A DNA stretch of 64,000 bases, from assembly GCA_964344255.1 (NCBI GenBank), contig CAYFMQ010000006.1, positions 1 through 64,000 of the forward strand. The letters run 5' to 3'. Below, piece by piece: positions 43,151-52,008 of this stretch. The first letter of the stretch is position 1; each line of letters starts with the position of its first letter. Origin of the DNA: JAJFIE01 sp964344255 (GTDB taxonomy: Bacteria > Pseudomonadota > Alphaproteobacteria > Rhodospirillales > Casp-alpha2). The notes below the pieces were generated by a model. It had not been told where the DNA came from and searched no databases. It worked only from the letters and a program-made list of their open reading frames with translations. The translations under genes were made by a program, and so were the position numbers.

Positions 43151-44907
43151 CAGCGCATCTCCTCTTTCGGCTCGACGCCAAAAATCTTGAGACCAGAGGC
43201 GATGACAAGCGCAACGCCGCTGATCAGGGCCAGCCTGGCCAGCGTCAACTCCTCATCATCGGTGACGATAAACCGCAGGTTCGTGTTGTCCTTGCCCATG
43301 TTCCATAGTCCATGAAAAGCCGATGCCAGATCATACATGAAAAACGCCACACGGTGAGGCTCGTGGGCCAAAGCCGCGCTTTCTATAAGCCTCGGCCATC
43401 CGGCCATCTGCATGATCAGCGCCATTTCAGCCGAATCGGTCAGTTTTCCGATATCGGCGTTTGCCAGCTTTTCGGGACTTAAGGCGTCTGCGCCGAAGAT
43501 TTCCGTGGCATGGCGCAGCACGGAATGAACCCGGGCATGGGCGTATTGGACGTAGAAGACCGGGTTGTCCTTGGACTGTTCGGTGACCTGCTGCAAATCG
43601 AAATCAAGCTGGGCGTCGTTCTTGCGCGTCAGCATGATAAAGCGGAACACATCCTTGCCGACCTCGTCGATAACGTCGCGCATGGTAACGAAGGTACCGG
43701 CCCGTTTCGACATCTTGAGTTGCTTGCCGCCGTCCAGCAGGTTGACCATCTGGCACAGCTTGACGTCGAGATCGCCATGTTCGTCCGTCAGGGCCTTGAC
43801 GGCGGCGTTAAGGCGTTTGACGTAGCCGCCGTGATCGGCGCCCCAGACATTGATCATGGTCCTGAAACCGCGGCGGTATTTGTCCAGGTGATAGGCGATG
43901 TCGGTCGAGAAATAGGTCCATGACCCGTCCGACTTCTTCAAAGGGCGATCCACATCGTCGCCGTATTCAGTCGCCTTGAACAGGGTTTGAGGACGGGGTT
44001 CCCAGTCCTCGGGCTTCTTGCCCTTTGGCGGCTCCAGCACGCCCGTATAGATCAGACCCTTGTCGGTCAGGAAATCGAGGGCGGAATCGACCTTGCCCGT
44101 TTCAACCATGGTGCGTTCTGAGGTGAAGACATCGAAATGGATGCCGATCTTTTTCAGGTCATCGCGGATCAGGTCCATCATGCCGTCGATGGCGAAACGG
44201 CGGAAAGGCTCCAGCCAGTCCTCTTCCTCCAATTCGCGCCAGTGATCGCCGTCGCTTTCGGCCAGCGCTTTTGCCGGGGCGATCAGGTATTCGCCGGGAT
44301 AGAGGCCTTCGGGAATTTCCCCGATATCCTCGCCCAGGGCTTCGCGGTAGCGCAAATGGAAAGACCGCGCCAGGACATCGATCTGGGCGCCGGCGTCGTT
44401 GATCCAGTATTCGCGGGTCACGTTGTAACCGGCTTTTTCCAGCAGCGCCGCCAGCGCATCGCCGAACACGGCCCCCCGGCCGTGACCGGCGTGCATGGGG
44501 CCTGTCGGATTGGCGGAAACGAACTCGACGTTGGCCTTTTCACCCTGCCCTATCTTGGTATCGCCATAAGCCGTCCCGGCGTGAAGGATGTTCACCAGTT
44601 CCCGGTGCCAGACATCGTCCGTAAGAGAAATATTGATAAAGCCCGGTCCGGCGATTTCAACACTTGAAACCGCTTCATCCGCTTCCAGCCGGCCGGCGAT
44701 GTGTTCGGCCAGGTCGCGCGGCTTCATGCCGGCTGGTTTCGAGAGCACCATTGCGGCGTTTGTCGCCACATGGCCGTGGCCCTGCTCACGCGGTGGCTCG
44801 ACGGTAATCCTGGATGTGTCCAGATCAGCCGGAATGATGCCTTCCGAGGCAAGGTCATTGAGAACAGAAACGACGCCGTCGCGTCCGAATGGTTGGTTCC
44901 AGGTCAT
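43150..44907 (-). CDS. argS: Arginine--tRNA ligase
   Basis: Class I synthetase of 585 aa. The HIGH-type motif is in FVSANPTGPMHAGHGRGAVFGDAL, and the C-terminal anticodon-binding DALR domain is visible from about residue 450 (YVQYAHARVHSVLRH). The ArgRS N-terminal Add-1 domain is present at residues 1-100. The KMSKRAGTFVTMRD segment is the KMSKS-type loop. Upstream dgt ends 69 bases away. Confidence 0.97.
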   Translation of the reverse strand: MTWNQPFGRDGVVSVLNDLASEGIIPADLDTSRITVEPPREQGHGHVATNAAMVLSKPAGMKPRDLAEHIAGRLEADEAVSSVEIAGPGFINISLTDDVWHRELVNILHAGTAYGDTKIGQGEKANVEFVSANPTGPMHAGHGRGAVFGDALAALLEKAGYNVTREYWINDAGAQIDVLARSFHLRYREALGEDIGEIPEGLYPGEYLIAPAKALAESDGDHWRELEEEDWLEPFRRFAIDGMMDLIRDDLKKIGIHFDVFTSERTMVETGKVDSALDFLTDKGLIYTGVLEPPKGKKPEDWEPRPQTLFKATEYGDDVDRPLKKSDGSWTYFSTDIAYHLDKYRRGFRTMINVWGADHGGYVKRLNAAVKALTDEHGDLDVKLCQMVNLLDGGKQLKMSKRAGTFVTMRDVIDEVGKDVFRFIMLTRKNDAQLDFDLQQVTEQSKDNPVFYVQYAHARVHSVLRHATEIFGADALSPEKLANADIGKLTDSAEMALIMQMAGWPRLIESAALAHEPHRVAFFMYDLASAFHGLWNMGKDNTNLRFIVTDDEELTLARLALISGVALVIASGLKIFGVEPKEEMR

Positions 44908-44976
44908 GGGATGTCTTCTATCAGTCGTAAGTGTAATCGTAAAAGGACGATTAGATTGCGGATTCCGCCAATCTGA

Positions 44977-46185
44977 TCAGGACGTGCGCGCCTGCACGTC
45001 GAACAATCGTCGGTGCTCGTCGAGCGCATAGCGGTCGGTCATACCGGCGATATAGTCCGCAACCAGCGACGCCGTGTCCTGAGACCCCGGATTTCCGGCG
45101 CTTTTCCGCCATTCCGTCGGCAGACATTCCGGTTCCTCGACAAGCAGATTGAACAGGTCTTTCACCACCCTGCGGGCCTTGCTGGTCATGCGGTTGAGCT
45201 TGTAATGGCGATACATGTTTTCGAAAAGAAACTTTTTCAACGCTGCGTCGTTTTCCCGCATGTTTTCAGAGAATCCTGCAATCGGATGGCTGTGGTTGCG
45301 AATGCCGCCCGCCGATTCGGGCTTGAGCTCTTTTAAGCGCCGTTCCGTTTCGCCGATCAGGTCCTCGACCATGGCGCCGATCATGCGCCGGACGGCTTCG
45401 TGGATCAGGCGCGAATCATCCAGCTCCGGATAGTCCTTGTGCACGGAATGGAAGATGGGTCCGACAAGGGGGACGTCCAGCAGATCCTTGATGTCGAACA
45501 GCCCGGCGCGCAAGCCGTCATCGATATCGTGGTTGTTGTAGGCGATATCGTCGCTTTGTGCGGCGATTTGCGCTTCGGCGCTGGCGAAGGTGTGAAGTTC
45601 CAGGTCCTGCTGGCGCACATAATCCTGAATGCCGCGGGGCAGGTTCTCATTTTTAGAGCCGCCATCGGGTAGCAAGGGGCCGTTGTGCTTCACCACGCCT
45701 TCCAGGGTTTCCCACGTCAGGTTCAGGCCGACGAAATCCGGGTAACGCTCCTCAAGAAGGGTGATGACCCTTAATGATTGCGCGTTGTGATCGAACCCGC
45801 CGAAGGGCTCCATGGTTTCCTTGAGCGCGTCTTCCCCGGCATGACCAAATGGCGGATGACCCAGGTCATGGGCAAGCGCCAGAGCCTCGCCCAGATCCTC
45901 GTTCAGGCCCAGGTAGCGGCAGACGGAACGCGCGATCTGGGCCACTTCGAGGGAATGGGTCAGGCGGGTACGGAAGAAGTCCCCCTCGTGGTTGACGAAA
46001 ACCTGGGTCTTGTATTCCAGTCGACGGAAAGCGGCGGAATGGACGATGCGGTCGCGGTCGCGCTGGAAACAGGTCCGCGTGGCGCTGCCGGCTTCGTCGA
46101 ACAGGCGGCCTCGGCTGTCTTCCGGCTTGCAGGCGTAAGGCGCCAGGTGGGCGCCGGCGGGCGTATTGTTCAGGGCATCCGTCAT
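44977..46185 (-). CDS. dgt: Deoxyguanosinetriphosphate triphosphohydrolase-like protein
   Basis: HD-domain enzyme of 402 aa that cleaves dNTPs to nucleoside and triphosphate. Metal-ligand motifs are THSLEVAQIARSVC and ALAHDLGHPPFGHAGEDAL, then DDIAYNNHDIDD for the later Asp. The N-terminal CFQRDRDRIVHSAAFRRLEYKTQVF is diagnostic. The frame opens at 46221; I choose the ATG at 46185, with AGGG about eight bases before it and a family-like N-terminus. It lies between recJ and argS in the conserved order. Confidence 0.94.
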   Translation of the reverse strand: MTDALNNTPAGAHLAPYACKPEDSRGRLFDEAGSATRTCFQRDRDRIVHSAAFRRLEYKTQVFVNHEGDFFRTRLTHSLEVAQIARSVCRYLGLNEDLGEALALAHDLGHPPFGHAGEDALKETMEPFGGFDHNAQSLRVITLLEERYPDFVGLNLTWETLEGVVKHNGPLLPDGGSKNENLPRGIQDYVRQQDLELHTFASAEAQIAAQSDDIAYNNHDIDDGLRAGLFDIKDLLDVPLVGPIFHSVHKDYPELDDSRLIHEAVRRMIGAMVEDLIGETERRLKELKPESAGGIRNHSHPIAGFSENMRENDAALKKFLFENMYRHYKLNRMTSKARRVVKDLFNLLVEEPECLPTEWRKSAGNPGSQDTASLVADYIAGMTDRYALDEHRRLFDVQARTS

Positions 46186-46253
46186 ACGCTGGACCCTAAA
46201 CCCGCGAGGGCACTTAGGCAACGTGTTCTAAGCAAAGAGTTCCGGCATGACGC

Positions 46254-48068
46254 CTACCAGGCTTTCGCCACGTCATCGATGATCATCTGCGGGCTGGAGC
46301 GCCCTTGCCAGGTGTTGATGCGGAGCTTGCCCGCCAGATGCAGGTTGGCCCCGCCATGATTCAACAGCGCCTCGCCCAGGGGCGTATCGAGACAACGGAA
46401 CGCGATGGCGTTCAGTTTGCCGCCGGAATCGTCTTCGATGCGGCAGCGCACATGATCCGAACCCACCGGGTCGGCGAAAGCCAGCCGGGCGTCGGAAATG
46501 ACGAAGCGGGGCTCCGGATTACCGGCGCCGAAGGGACCGACCTGTAAAAGATTGTCGAGTAATTCCAGGCTGGCGCCCCGGGCCTTGACGACGCCATCGA
46601 TGTAGAGCGTGGGTTCGATCCCGTGGGCGGCCACCTGCTCGCCGATGCGTTCATTAAGAAAGTCCTGGAAATCGGGAAGCTGATCCCGGGTCAGGCTGAA
46701 ACCGGCCGCCATGGCGTGACCGCCGCCCTTGATGATGAAGCCTGCTTGACGGGCCGCGATGATGGTCTGGCCCAGATCGACGCCGCTGACCGAGCGTCCG
46801 CTGCCGGTGCCCAAGTCGCCGTCTTCGTCGCCGTCGAAGGCGATAACGCAGGCGGGACGGTTGTAGCGGTCTTTCAGGCGGCTTGCGACGATACCAACCA
46901 CGCCTGGGTGCCAGCCGGTACCGCCTGCGATGGCGACGGCGCCCAAATCCTCACCTTCCGCCTCGATCTGGGCAAAGGCTTCGTCGAGGATGTTGGCCTC
47001 CAGCGACTGGCGTTCGCGGTTGTAGGAATCCAGCCGTTGGGCGATGTCCCTGGCCGTGTCGGCATTATCGGTGGAAAGCAGTTGCGATCCCAGGTGGGAT
47101 TCGCCGACACGCCCGCCCGCATTCACGCGCGGGCCCAGGACAAACCCGGCATGGTAAGTGCCGGGCGGCTCGTCCATGCCGGCCACATCGGCGAGCGCAT
47201 TGATCCCTAAGTTATTGCGCCCGGCCATGACCTTGAGGCCCTGGTGCACGAAGGACCGATTCAATCCGGTCAGCGGCACGACATCGCAAATGGTGCCGAG
47301 CGCGACCAGGTCCAGAAGGTTCAGCAAGTCCGGCTCCTTGCGGTTCTCGAACCAGCCCTGCGAACGGAGCAGCCGGTTGACGGCGATGGCGCACAGGAAA
47401 CTGAGCCCCACGGCGGCTAGCTGGATATGGCCGTTGCCCGCCTCGTCGAGGCGTTTGGGATTGACCACGGCGACGGCTTTCGGAAGCGCCGCCTCCGCTT
47501 CGTGGTGATCGACCACGATGACGTCCAGCCCGGCGGCGTGGGCGGCGTCCAGGGCCTCGAAAGCCGTGGTGCCGCAATCAACGGTAACGACCAGGGAAGC
47601 GCCGTCCCTGCCGATACGCGTCAGGGCCTCGGCATTGGGACCGTATCCCTCTTTCAGGCGGTCCGGGATGTACACGTCCACCTGGCCTCCGGCAGCGGCG
47701 AGATAGCGTTTCAACAGGGCCGATGAAGTCGCGCCGTCCACGTCATAATCGCCGAAAATGACGATTTTCTCGCCCTGCATGACGGCGCTGGCAATGCGTT
47801 CAGCCAGGGTATCCATATCCCTGAAGATGCTCGGGTCGGGCAAGGTGTCTTTGAGCGTCGGGGTCAAAAAAAGCTCCGCCTCTTCGAGTCCCACGCCACG
47901 AGCCGCCATGATACGGCCGACGGCTTCCGGCAGGCCTAAGCGTTGCGACAGGGTCATGGCCAGCCGGTCATCGCCGCCGCGGTATATCCAGCGTTTACCG
48001 CTGACCGAGCGATCCACGCCCAGATAGGCTTCGTCGGAGGATGGTGAACTGGTCGGGGTTTCAGGCAT
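46254..48068 (-). CDS. recJ: Single-stranded-DNA-specific exonuclease RecJ
   Basis: DHH-family 5'-3' exonuclease of 604 aa. Motifs are VIFGDYDVDGATSSALLKRYL (motif I), VVTVDCGTTA, and VIVVDHHEAEAALP (the DHH motif III). The DHHA1 domain contains GGGHAMAAGFSL. An OB-like C-terminal domain follows. Acts in recombination and mismatch repair. It begins seven bases downstream of the glpX stop, so both are probably on one message. Confidence 0.96.
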   Translation of the reverse strand: MPETPTSSPSSDEAYLGVDRSVSGKRWIYRGGDDRLAMTLSQRLGLPEAVGRIMAARGVGLEEAELFLTPTLKDTLPDPSIFRDMDTLAERIASAVMQGEKIVIFGDYDVDGATSSALLKRYLAAAGGQVDVYIPDRLKEGYGPNAEALTRIGRDGASLVVTVDCGTTAFEALDAAHAAGLDVIVVDHHEAEAALPKAVAVVNPKRLDEAGNGHIQLAAVGLSFLCAIAVNRLLRSQGWFENRKEPDLLNLLDLVALGTICDVVPLTGLNRSFVHQGLKVMAGRNNLGINALADVAGMDEPPGTYHAGFVLGPRVNAGGRVGESHLGSQLLSTDNADTARDIAQRLDSYNRERQSLEANILDEAFAQIEAEGEDLGAVAIAGGTGWHPGVVGIVASRLKDRYNRPACVIAFDGDEDGDLGTGSGRSVSGVDLGQTIIAARQAGFIIKGGGHAMAAGFSLTRDQLPDFQDFLNERIGEQVAAHGIEPTLYIDGVVKARGASLELLDNLLQVGPFGAGNPEPRFVISDARLAFADPVGSDHVRCRIEDDSGGKLNAIAFRCLDTPLGEALLNHGGANLHLAGKLRINTWQGRSSPQMIIDDVAKAW

Positions 48069-48074
48069 GAAACG

Positions 48075-49037
48075 TCAATCGAGGACGCTGCCGTCCCGAT
48101 GATGGGCCTCAATCAGGCGAAGCGTGCCGGTCCTTGAACGCATGACCAGCGAATGGGTTACATGGCCGATGGCGTTGCGCTCCACACCCTGGAGCAGCGG
48201 GCCCGTGGTAATGCCGGTTGCCGCAAAGGTCACATCACCCGGCGTCATGTCCTCGATGGTGTAGCGTGTATCGGTATCGGTTATACCGATGCGAAGCGCC
48301 TTATCGCGGTCATCGTTGTTTCGCACCACCAAACGGCCCTGCATCTGACCCCCGGCGGCGCGCAAGCCGGCCGCCGCCAGGATGCCCTGGGGTGCCAGTC
48401 CGATCCCCATATAGATATCGACGCCGCTTTCGGGCCGGGCTGCAGCGATGGCGCCGCTCACGTCGCCATCAAGGATCAGGCGGATGCGTGCGCCCGCTTC
48501 GCGCACGGCTTGAACGAGATCCTTGTGACGGGGCCGGTCTAGCATGCAGACGACGATATCGCCGACATCCATGCCTTTGGCGTCGGCCAGGGACTTCAGG
48601 TTCTCCTGCGGTGTTGCATCGATGCTGACGACATCGTCAGGCAGGCCGGGACCGACGGCGATCTTGTCCATGTAGATGCCCGGCATCTGCAGGAAACCGC
48701 CCTTTTCCGAGAGCGCAATGACCGAAACGGCGTTGTAGCCGCCACGGGCGATAATCGAGGAGCCTTCCAGCGGCACCAGGGCCACATCCACATGGGGGCC
48801 GTCACCGGTGCCGATCTTCTGTCCGGCGTAAAGGTTTTCAACCTCGCCGTCCTGTCCCTCGCCGATGGAGATAATGCCGTCGATGGAAAGCGAATTCAGG
48901 GCGTCCTGCATGGCTTCGACGGCGGCGCGATCCGCCGTTTCCTCGTCGCCCTGCCCCATATGCCGATAGGCCGCCAGGGCGGCCGATTCCGTCACACGTA
49001 CTGCTTCGAGGGCAAGATTCCGGTCCACGTTGCTCAT
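48075..49037 (-). CDS. glpX: Class II fructose-1,6-bisphosphatase
   Basis: Metal-dependent phosphatase of 320 aa for gluconeogenesis. GlpX family features are GEGQDGEVENLYAGQKIG, VDVALVPLEGSSIIARGG and GIGLAPQGILAAAGLRAAGGQMQGRL. It stands between hom and recJ, 43 bases after hom, in the same minus-strand unit, a recurrent alphaproteobacterial order. In some bacteria such enzymes also act on sedoheptulose bisphosphate. Confidence 0.95.
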   Translation of the reverse strand: MSNVDRNLALEAVRVTESAALAAYRHMGQGDEETADRAAVEAMQDALNSLSIDGIISIGEGQDGEVENLYAGQKIGTGDGPHVDVALVPLEGSSIIARGGYNAVSVIALSEKGGFLQMPGIYMDKIAVGPGLPDDVVSIDATPQENLKSLADAKGMDVGDIVVCMLDRPRHKDLVQAVREAGARIRLILDGDVSGAIAAARPESGVDIYMGIGLAPQGILAAAGLRAAGGQMQGRLVVRNNDDRDKALRIGITDTDTRYTIEDMTPGDVTFAATGITTGPLLQGVERNAIGHVTHSLVMRSRTGTLRLIEAHHRDGSVLD

Positions 49038-49080
49038 GATCCGCTTGTTGTCTTCATTTCACCAGAAGGATGACAGGAAA

Positions 49081-50391
49081 TCAGCCCGGCAGCAATTCAA
49101 TACGAATGACACAAGGCTCGCCGACCACCGAATCAAGGGCGGCGATTTCAGCGAAGGCCGTGTTCATATTGGCTTCCAGGGTTTCGTGTACGGTCATGAC
49201 CAGCGGAACAGGCTCGCCCGGCGCCCTGCCCCGCTGCAGCACGGATTCCATGGAAACCTCGTGATCACGCAGGATCGCGGCGATATCGGCGAACACGCCC
49301 GGTTTGTCCACGACCATGAGACGCACGTAGTAGGCCCCCGAATGCTTCGACATGGAAACCGTCGGAATGGGGCTCAAGGATGCCGCCGGAACGCCGAACA
49401 CAGGCGTGTTGCGGCCCCGGGCGATGTCCACGATGTCGGCAACGACGGCGGAAGCCGTCGGTCCCGCGCCCGCGCCCGGACCGACATGCACGATGGTATC
49501 GGCGAAATTGCATTCGACCTCAACGGCATTGAAAGCATGTTCGACATTGGCGATGGCCGCCGCTTTCGGCACCAGGCAGGGATGCACCCGTTGTTCAATG
49601 CCGGGGGCGCCATCGATGTCGTTCCTGGCCGCGATGCCGAGCAGTTTGATCCGGTAACCCAATTCGTCCGCAAACTGGACGTCCATCAGCGAGACATGGC
49701 GAATGCCTTCGATGTGGACGGCATCAAAGTTGATTTCCGCGCCGAAGGCGACGCTGGCAAGGATCGCCAGCTTATGGGCGGCATCGACGCCGTCGATATC
49801 AAAGCTGGGATCGGCTTCCGCATAGCCTAAGTCCTGGGCGTCCTTCAGGACGGTTTCAAAATCCAGGTCTTCCTCGCGCATTCGCGTCATGATGTAGTTT
49901 GACGTGCCATTCAGAATGCCCGAGATTCGCTGAACGTCATTGGCGGCGAGGCCCTCTCGCAGGGACTTGATAATGGGAATACCGCCGGCAACGGCGGCCT
50001 CGTAATGAAGGGAAACACCTGCCTCTTCGGCCTTGTTCGCCAGCGCCTGTCCATGATGCGCCAACAGGGCCTTGTTGGCGGTGACGACATGACGGCCCTT
50101 TTCCAGGGCTGTTTCGCAGACATCCTTGGCAATACCGTCCGAGCCGCCGATGACCTCCACCACGACGTCGGCATCCGCTTCACCGGCCATGGCGTTGGCG
50201 TCTTCAAACCACTGGACGCCGTCTAAGTCCACGCCGCGGTCGCGGTTCCTGTCACGCGCCGAAACGGCGCTAACGGTGATGGGCCGCCCGGCGCGCAAGG
50301 CCAGCGTATCCGCCTGGTCGCGGATGACTTTGGCGGTTCCGGCGCCCACGGTGCCAAGTCCGGCAATGGCGATCTTTAATGGCTCAGTCAT
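49081..50391 (-). CDS. hom: Homoserine dehydrogenase
   Basis: Enzyme of 436 aa reducing aspartate semialdehyde to homoserine for threonine and methionine. The N-terminal Rossmann motif is IAGLGTVGAGTAKVI. The catalytic part includes YEAAVAGGIPIIKSLREGLAANDV and GILNGTSNYIMTRM, then DPSFDIDGVDAAHKLAIL. A C-terminal ACT domain (YYVRLMVVDKPGVFADIAAIL) predicts threonine feedback control. It heads the unit hom-glpX-recJ. I see no riboswitch in the 112 nt upstream. Confidence 0.97.
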   Translation of the reverse strand: MTEPLKIAIAGLGTVGAGTAKVIRDQADTLALRAGRPITVSAVSARDRNRDRGVDLDGVQWFEDANAMAGEADADVVVEVIGGSDGIAKDVCETALEKGRHVVTANKALLAHHGQALANKAEEAGVSLHYEAAVAGGIPIIKSLREGLAANDVQRISGILNGTSNYIMTRMREEDLDFETVLKDAQDLGYAEADPSFDIDGVDAAHKLAILASVAFGAEINFDAVHIEGIRHVSLMDVQFADELGYRIKLLGIAARNDIDGAPGIEQRVHPCLVPKAAAIANVEHAFNAVEVECNFADTIVHVGPGAGAGPTASAVVADIVDIARGRNTPVFGVPAASLSPIPTVSMSKHSGAYYVRLMVVDKPGVFADIAAILRDHEVSMESVLQRGRAPGEPVPLVMTVHETLEANMNTAFAEIAALDSVVGEPCVIRIELLPG

Positions 50392-50503
50392 GGTTCGTTT
50401 CCGTTCAGATCATGTAATGACATGATGATGGGTCCAGATAGGCCCGGCTTCCATGCCGTTGAACAACAGCATGGCAGCCATGGCTATATCGGTTTTATGT
50501 GGT

Positions 50504-51718
50504 CTAGCTGTCGATGTAAATCTCGGCGCGACGGTTGCCTGCTTCACCAGAAGGCATGACCTCATAATATTTGGGTTGGGTATCGGATACAGCGCCGACA
50601 AAGATACTCGATTGGTCCGTACCGAAACGAACGAGCTGCTTGGCGATGGAATCCGCCCGCGCTACGGAGACGTTGTAGTTGACCATCTTGTGACGGACTG
50701 GATCCATGCTTCTCGTGCGGCTGCTGGCGTGACCGATCACGCGGATAACGCCACCATTCTGCTTTTGAAGCGCTGCGACCTTCTGCAAGACCCTGAGATC
50801 GTTAACATCAAGCCTGGACGAACCTGAATTGAATTGAATCGTTGCGACCTTGGTGGAGCCCGGAGACAGAAGCGGCTGCCCACCCTGTCCGCCGATCTGC
50901 TGGAAGCCGCCCTCGCCGATGACGGTGGTCGGTCCGGTATTGGAGGTATAGGGCGTCGTCATGTCGATTCCGGAAGAGGAAATCACAACCGTATCCGGAT
51001 CATAGGCGCCACTGGTTTGCGGTGCGGTGTTAACCGTCGCCGGCGCCATGATCGGAACGGAGCCGTGCTGGTCAAGGCCCGCCATCAGGCGTGCGCGGTA
51101 TTGCTCATAAGTTTCACCGGTCGGCAGCCTGCCGGGTTCGACCACCAGCGGGGCCGAGGATTGCATGGGTTCGGGCGGCGGGCTCAGCGTGACGCTGGAT
51201 GCCGATGTCGCGGCAGCGGTTTGTGTCGAGGCTATTGTAGACGTGCTAGCCGTCGAAACGCTTTCGGATGTTACAGCCGTTACGGGCTGTGCCGGCGGGG
51301 CCGGTTGCAGGCTGCCGTCTGCTATAGCGGCCGGTTCAGGCGGCGGGGCCATGTCGTCGTCTTCGCCCTGGCGTGTCGGCGCGGCTGCATATTCCGGTTT
51401 ATTTGGATCGGCGATCAAGCCTTCAGCGACTTCGCCGCCCGTATCAACGGAGTCACGCGAAGGTACCGATGATAGTGAGGGGAATTCTTCGTCTTCACCG
51501 GGAACGGAGGCATCCGCCTGTTCCGTTTGGGTGGCCTGGGTCTCATCGTCGTCACCGGAAATCAAGTCAACGGTATCGCGGTACCATTCAACCGGGTTCA
51601 TGGCGTCGGGGACGGAGGAGCAACCGGCCAGGAGAACAAGGGCAAGAAAGGAAGCGCCCGTATGCCGGATAGCGCGCCTTGGCATGAGGTAAAATTTTCT
51701 GGTCTTTTCCACGTTCAT
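50504..51718 (-). CDS. OmpA-family lipoprotein
   Basis: Protein of 404 aa. The signal peptide ends in lipobox LLAGC (C33), so it is probably an outer-membrane lipoprotein. A Glu/Pro/Ser-rich unstructured region (residues about 60-220) is followed by an OmpA-like peptidoglycan-binding domain (VATIQFNSGSSRLDVNDL ... VIGHASSRTRSMDPVRH ... NRRAEIYID). The spacing of GGAG would suit the GTG six bases inside the first ATG, so either start is possible. It tethers the envelope to the cell wall. It seems to be a single gene, divergent from phaC. Confidence 0.88.
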   Translation of the reverse strand: MNVEKTRKFYLMPRRAIRHTGASFLALVLLAGCSSVPDAMNPVEWYRDTVDLISGDDDETQATQTEQADASVPGEDEEFPSLSSVPSRDSVDTGGEVAEGLIADPNKPEYAAAPTRQGEDDDMAPPPEPAAIADGSLQPAPPAQPVTAVTSESVSTASTSTIASTQTAAATSASSVTLSPPPEPMQSSAPLVVEPGRLPTGETYEQYRARLMAGLDQHGSVPIMAPATVNTAPQTSGAYDPDTVVISSSGIDMTTPYTSNTGPTTVIGEGGFQQIGGQGGQPLLSPGSTKVATIQFNSGSSRLDVNDLRVLQKVAALQKQNGGVIRVIGHASSRTRSMDPVRHKMVNYNVSVARADSIAKQLVRFGTDQSSIFVGAVSDTQPKYYEVMPSGEAGNRRAEIYIDS

Positions 51719-51880
51719 TACTCCGGTCCCTTTATTCCCTTTTTTAGGTCCTGTGCCCCTTAGTCTAGAAGACTTGTTTCCTTGAGTCTTACACGAATTT
51801 CATCGGCAGAATACGCCAAGATTTCATCTATCGCCCAAATAAGTTAACGAATTTCATACATTCCGGTTAAATACTGCGTA

Positions 51881-51908
51881 TTGTGCAGGTGCGAAATAAT
51901 AGTATATT
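51881..51908 (+). promoter_or_regulatory. Possible phaC promoter with TGC-type palindrome
   Basis: TTGTGC (51881-51886) and TATATT (51903-51908) are spaced by 16 bases in the 290-nt gap before phaC. CTGC (51874-51877) and GCAG (51885-51888) form an inverted repeat over the -35 region; PhaR-type repressors bind TGC/GCA palindromes, so repressor control is possible. The remaining gap shows no gene. Confidence 0.35.
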
Positions 51909-52008
51909 CCGCCTGAATACATTTTAAAGCTATCCGCAGGCGTTCAGTTTATTCCCTGCAGCAGATAGCATAAAGCCTCCGAAGGCAAAACCTCTTAAGG
52001 ACGTGGTC

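Noticed and set aside
50392..50503. Riboswitch upstream of hom
   Set aside because: I looked for SAM- or threonine-type leader features and saw only a weak GGGCC/GGACCC pairing without a conserved core.
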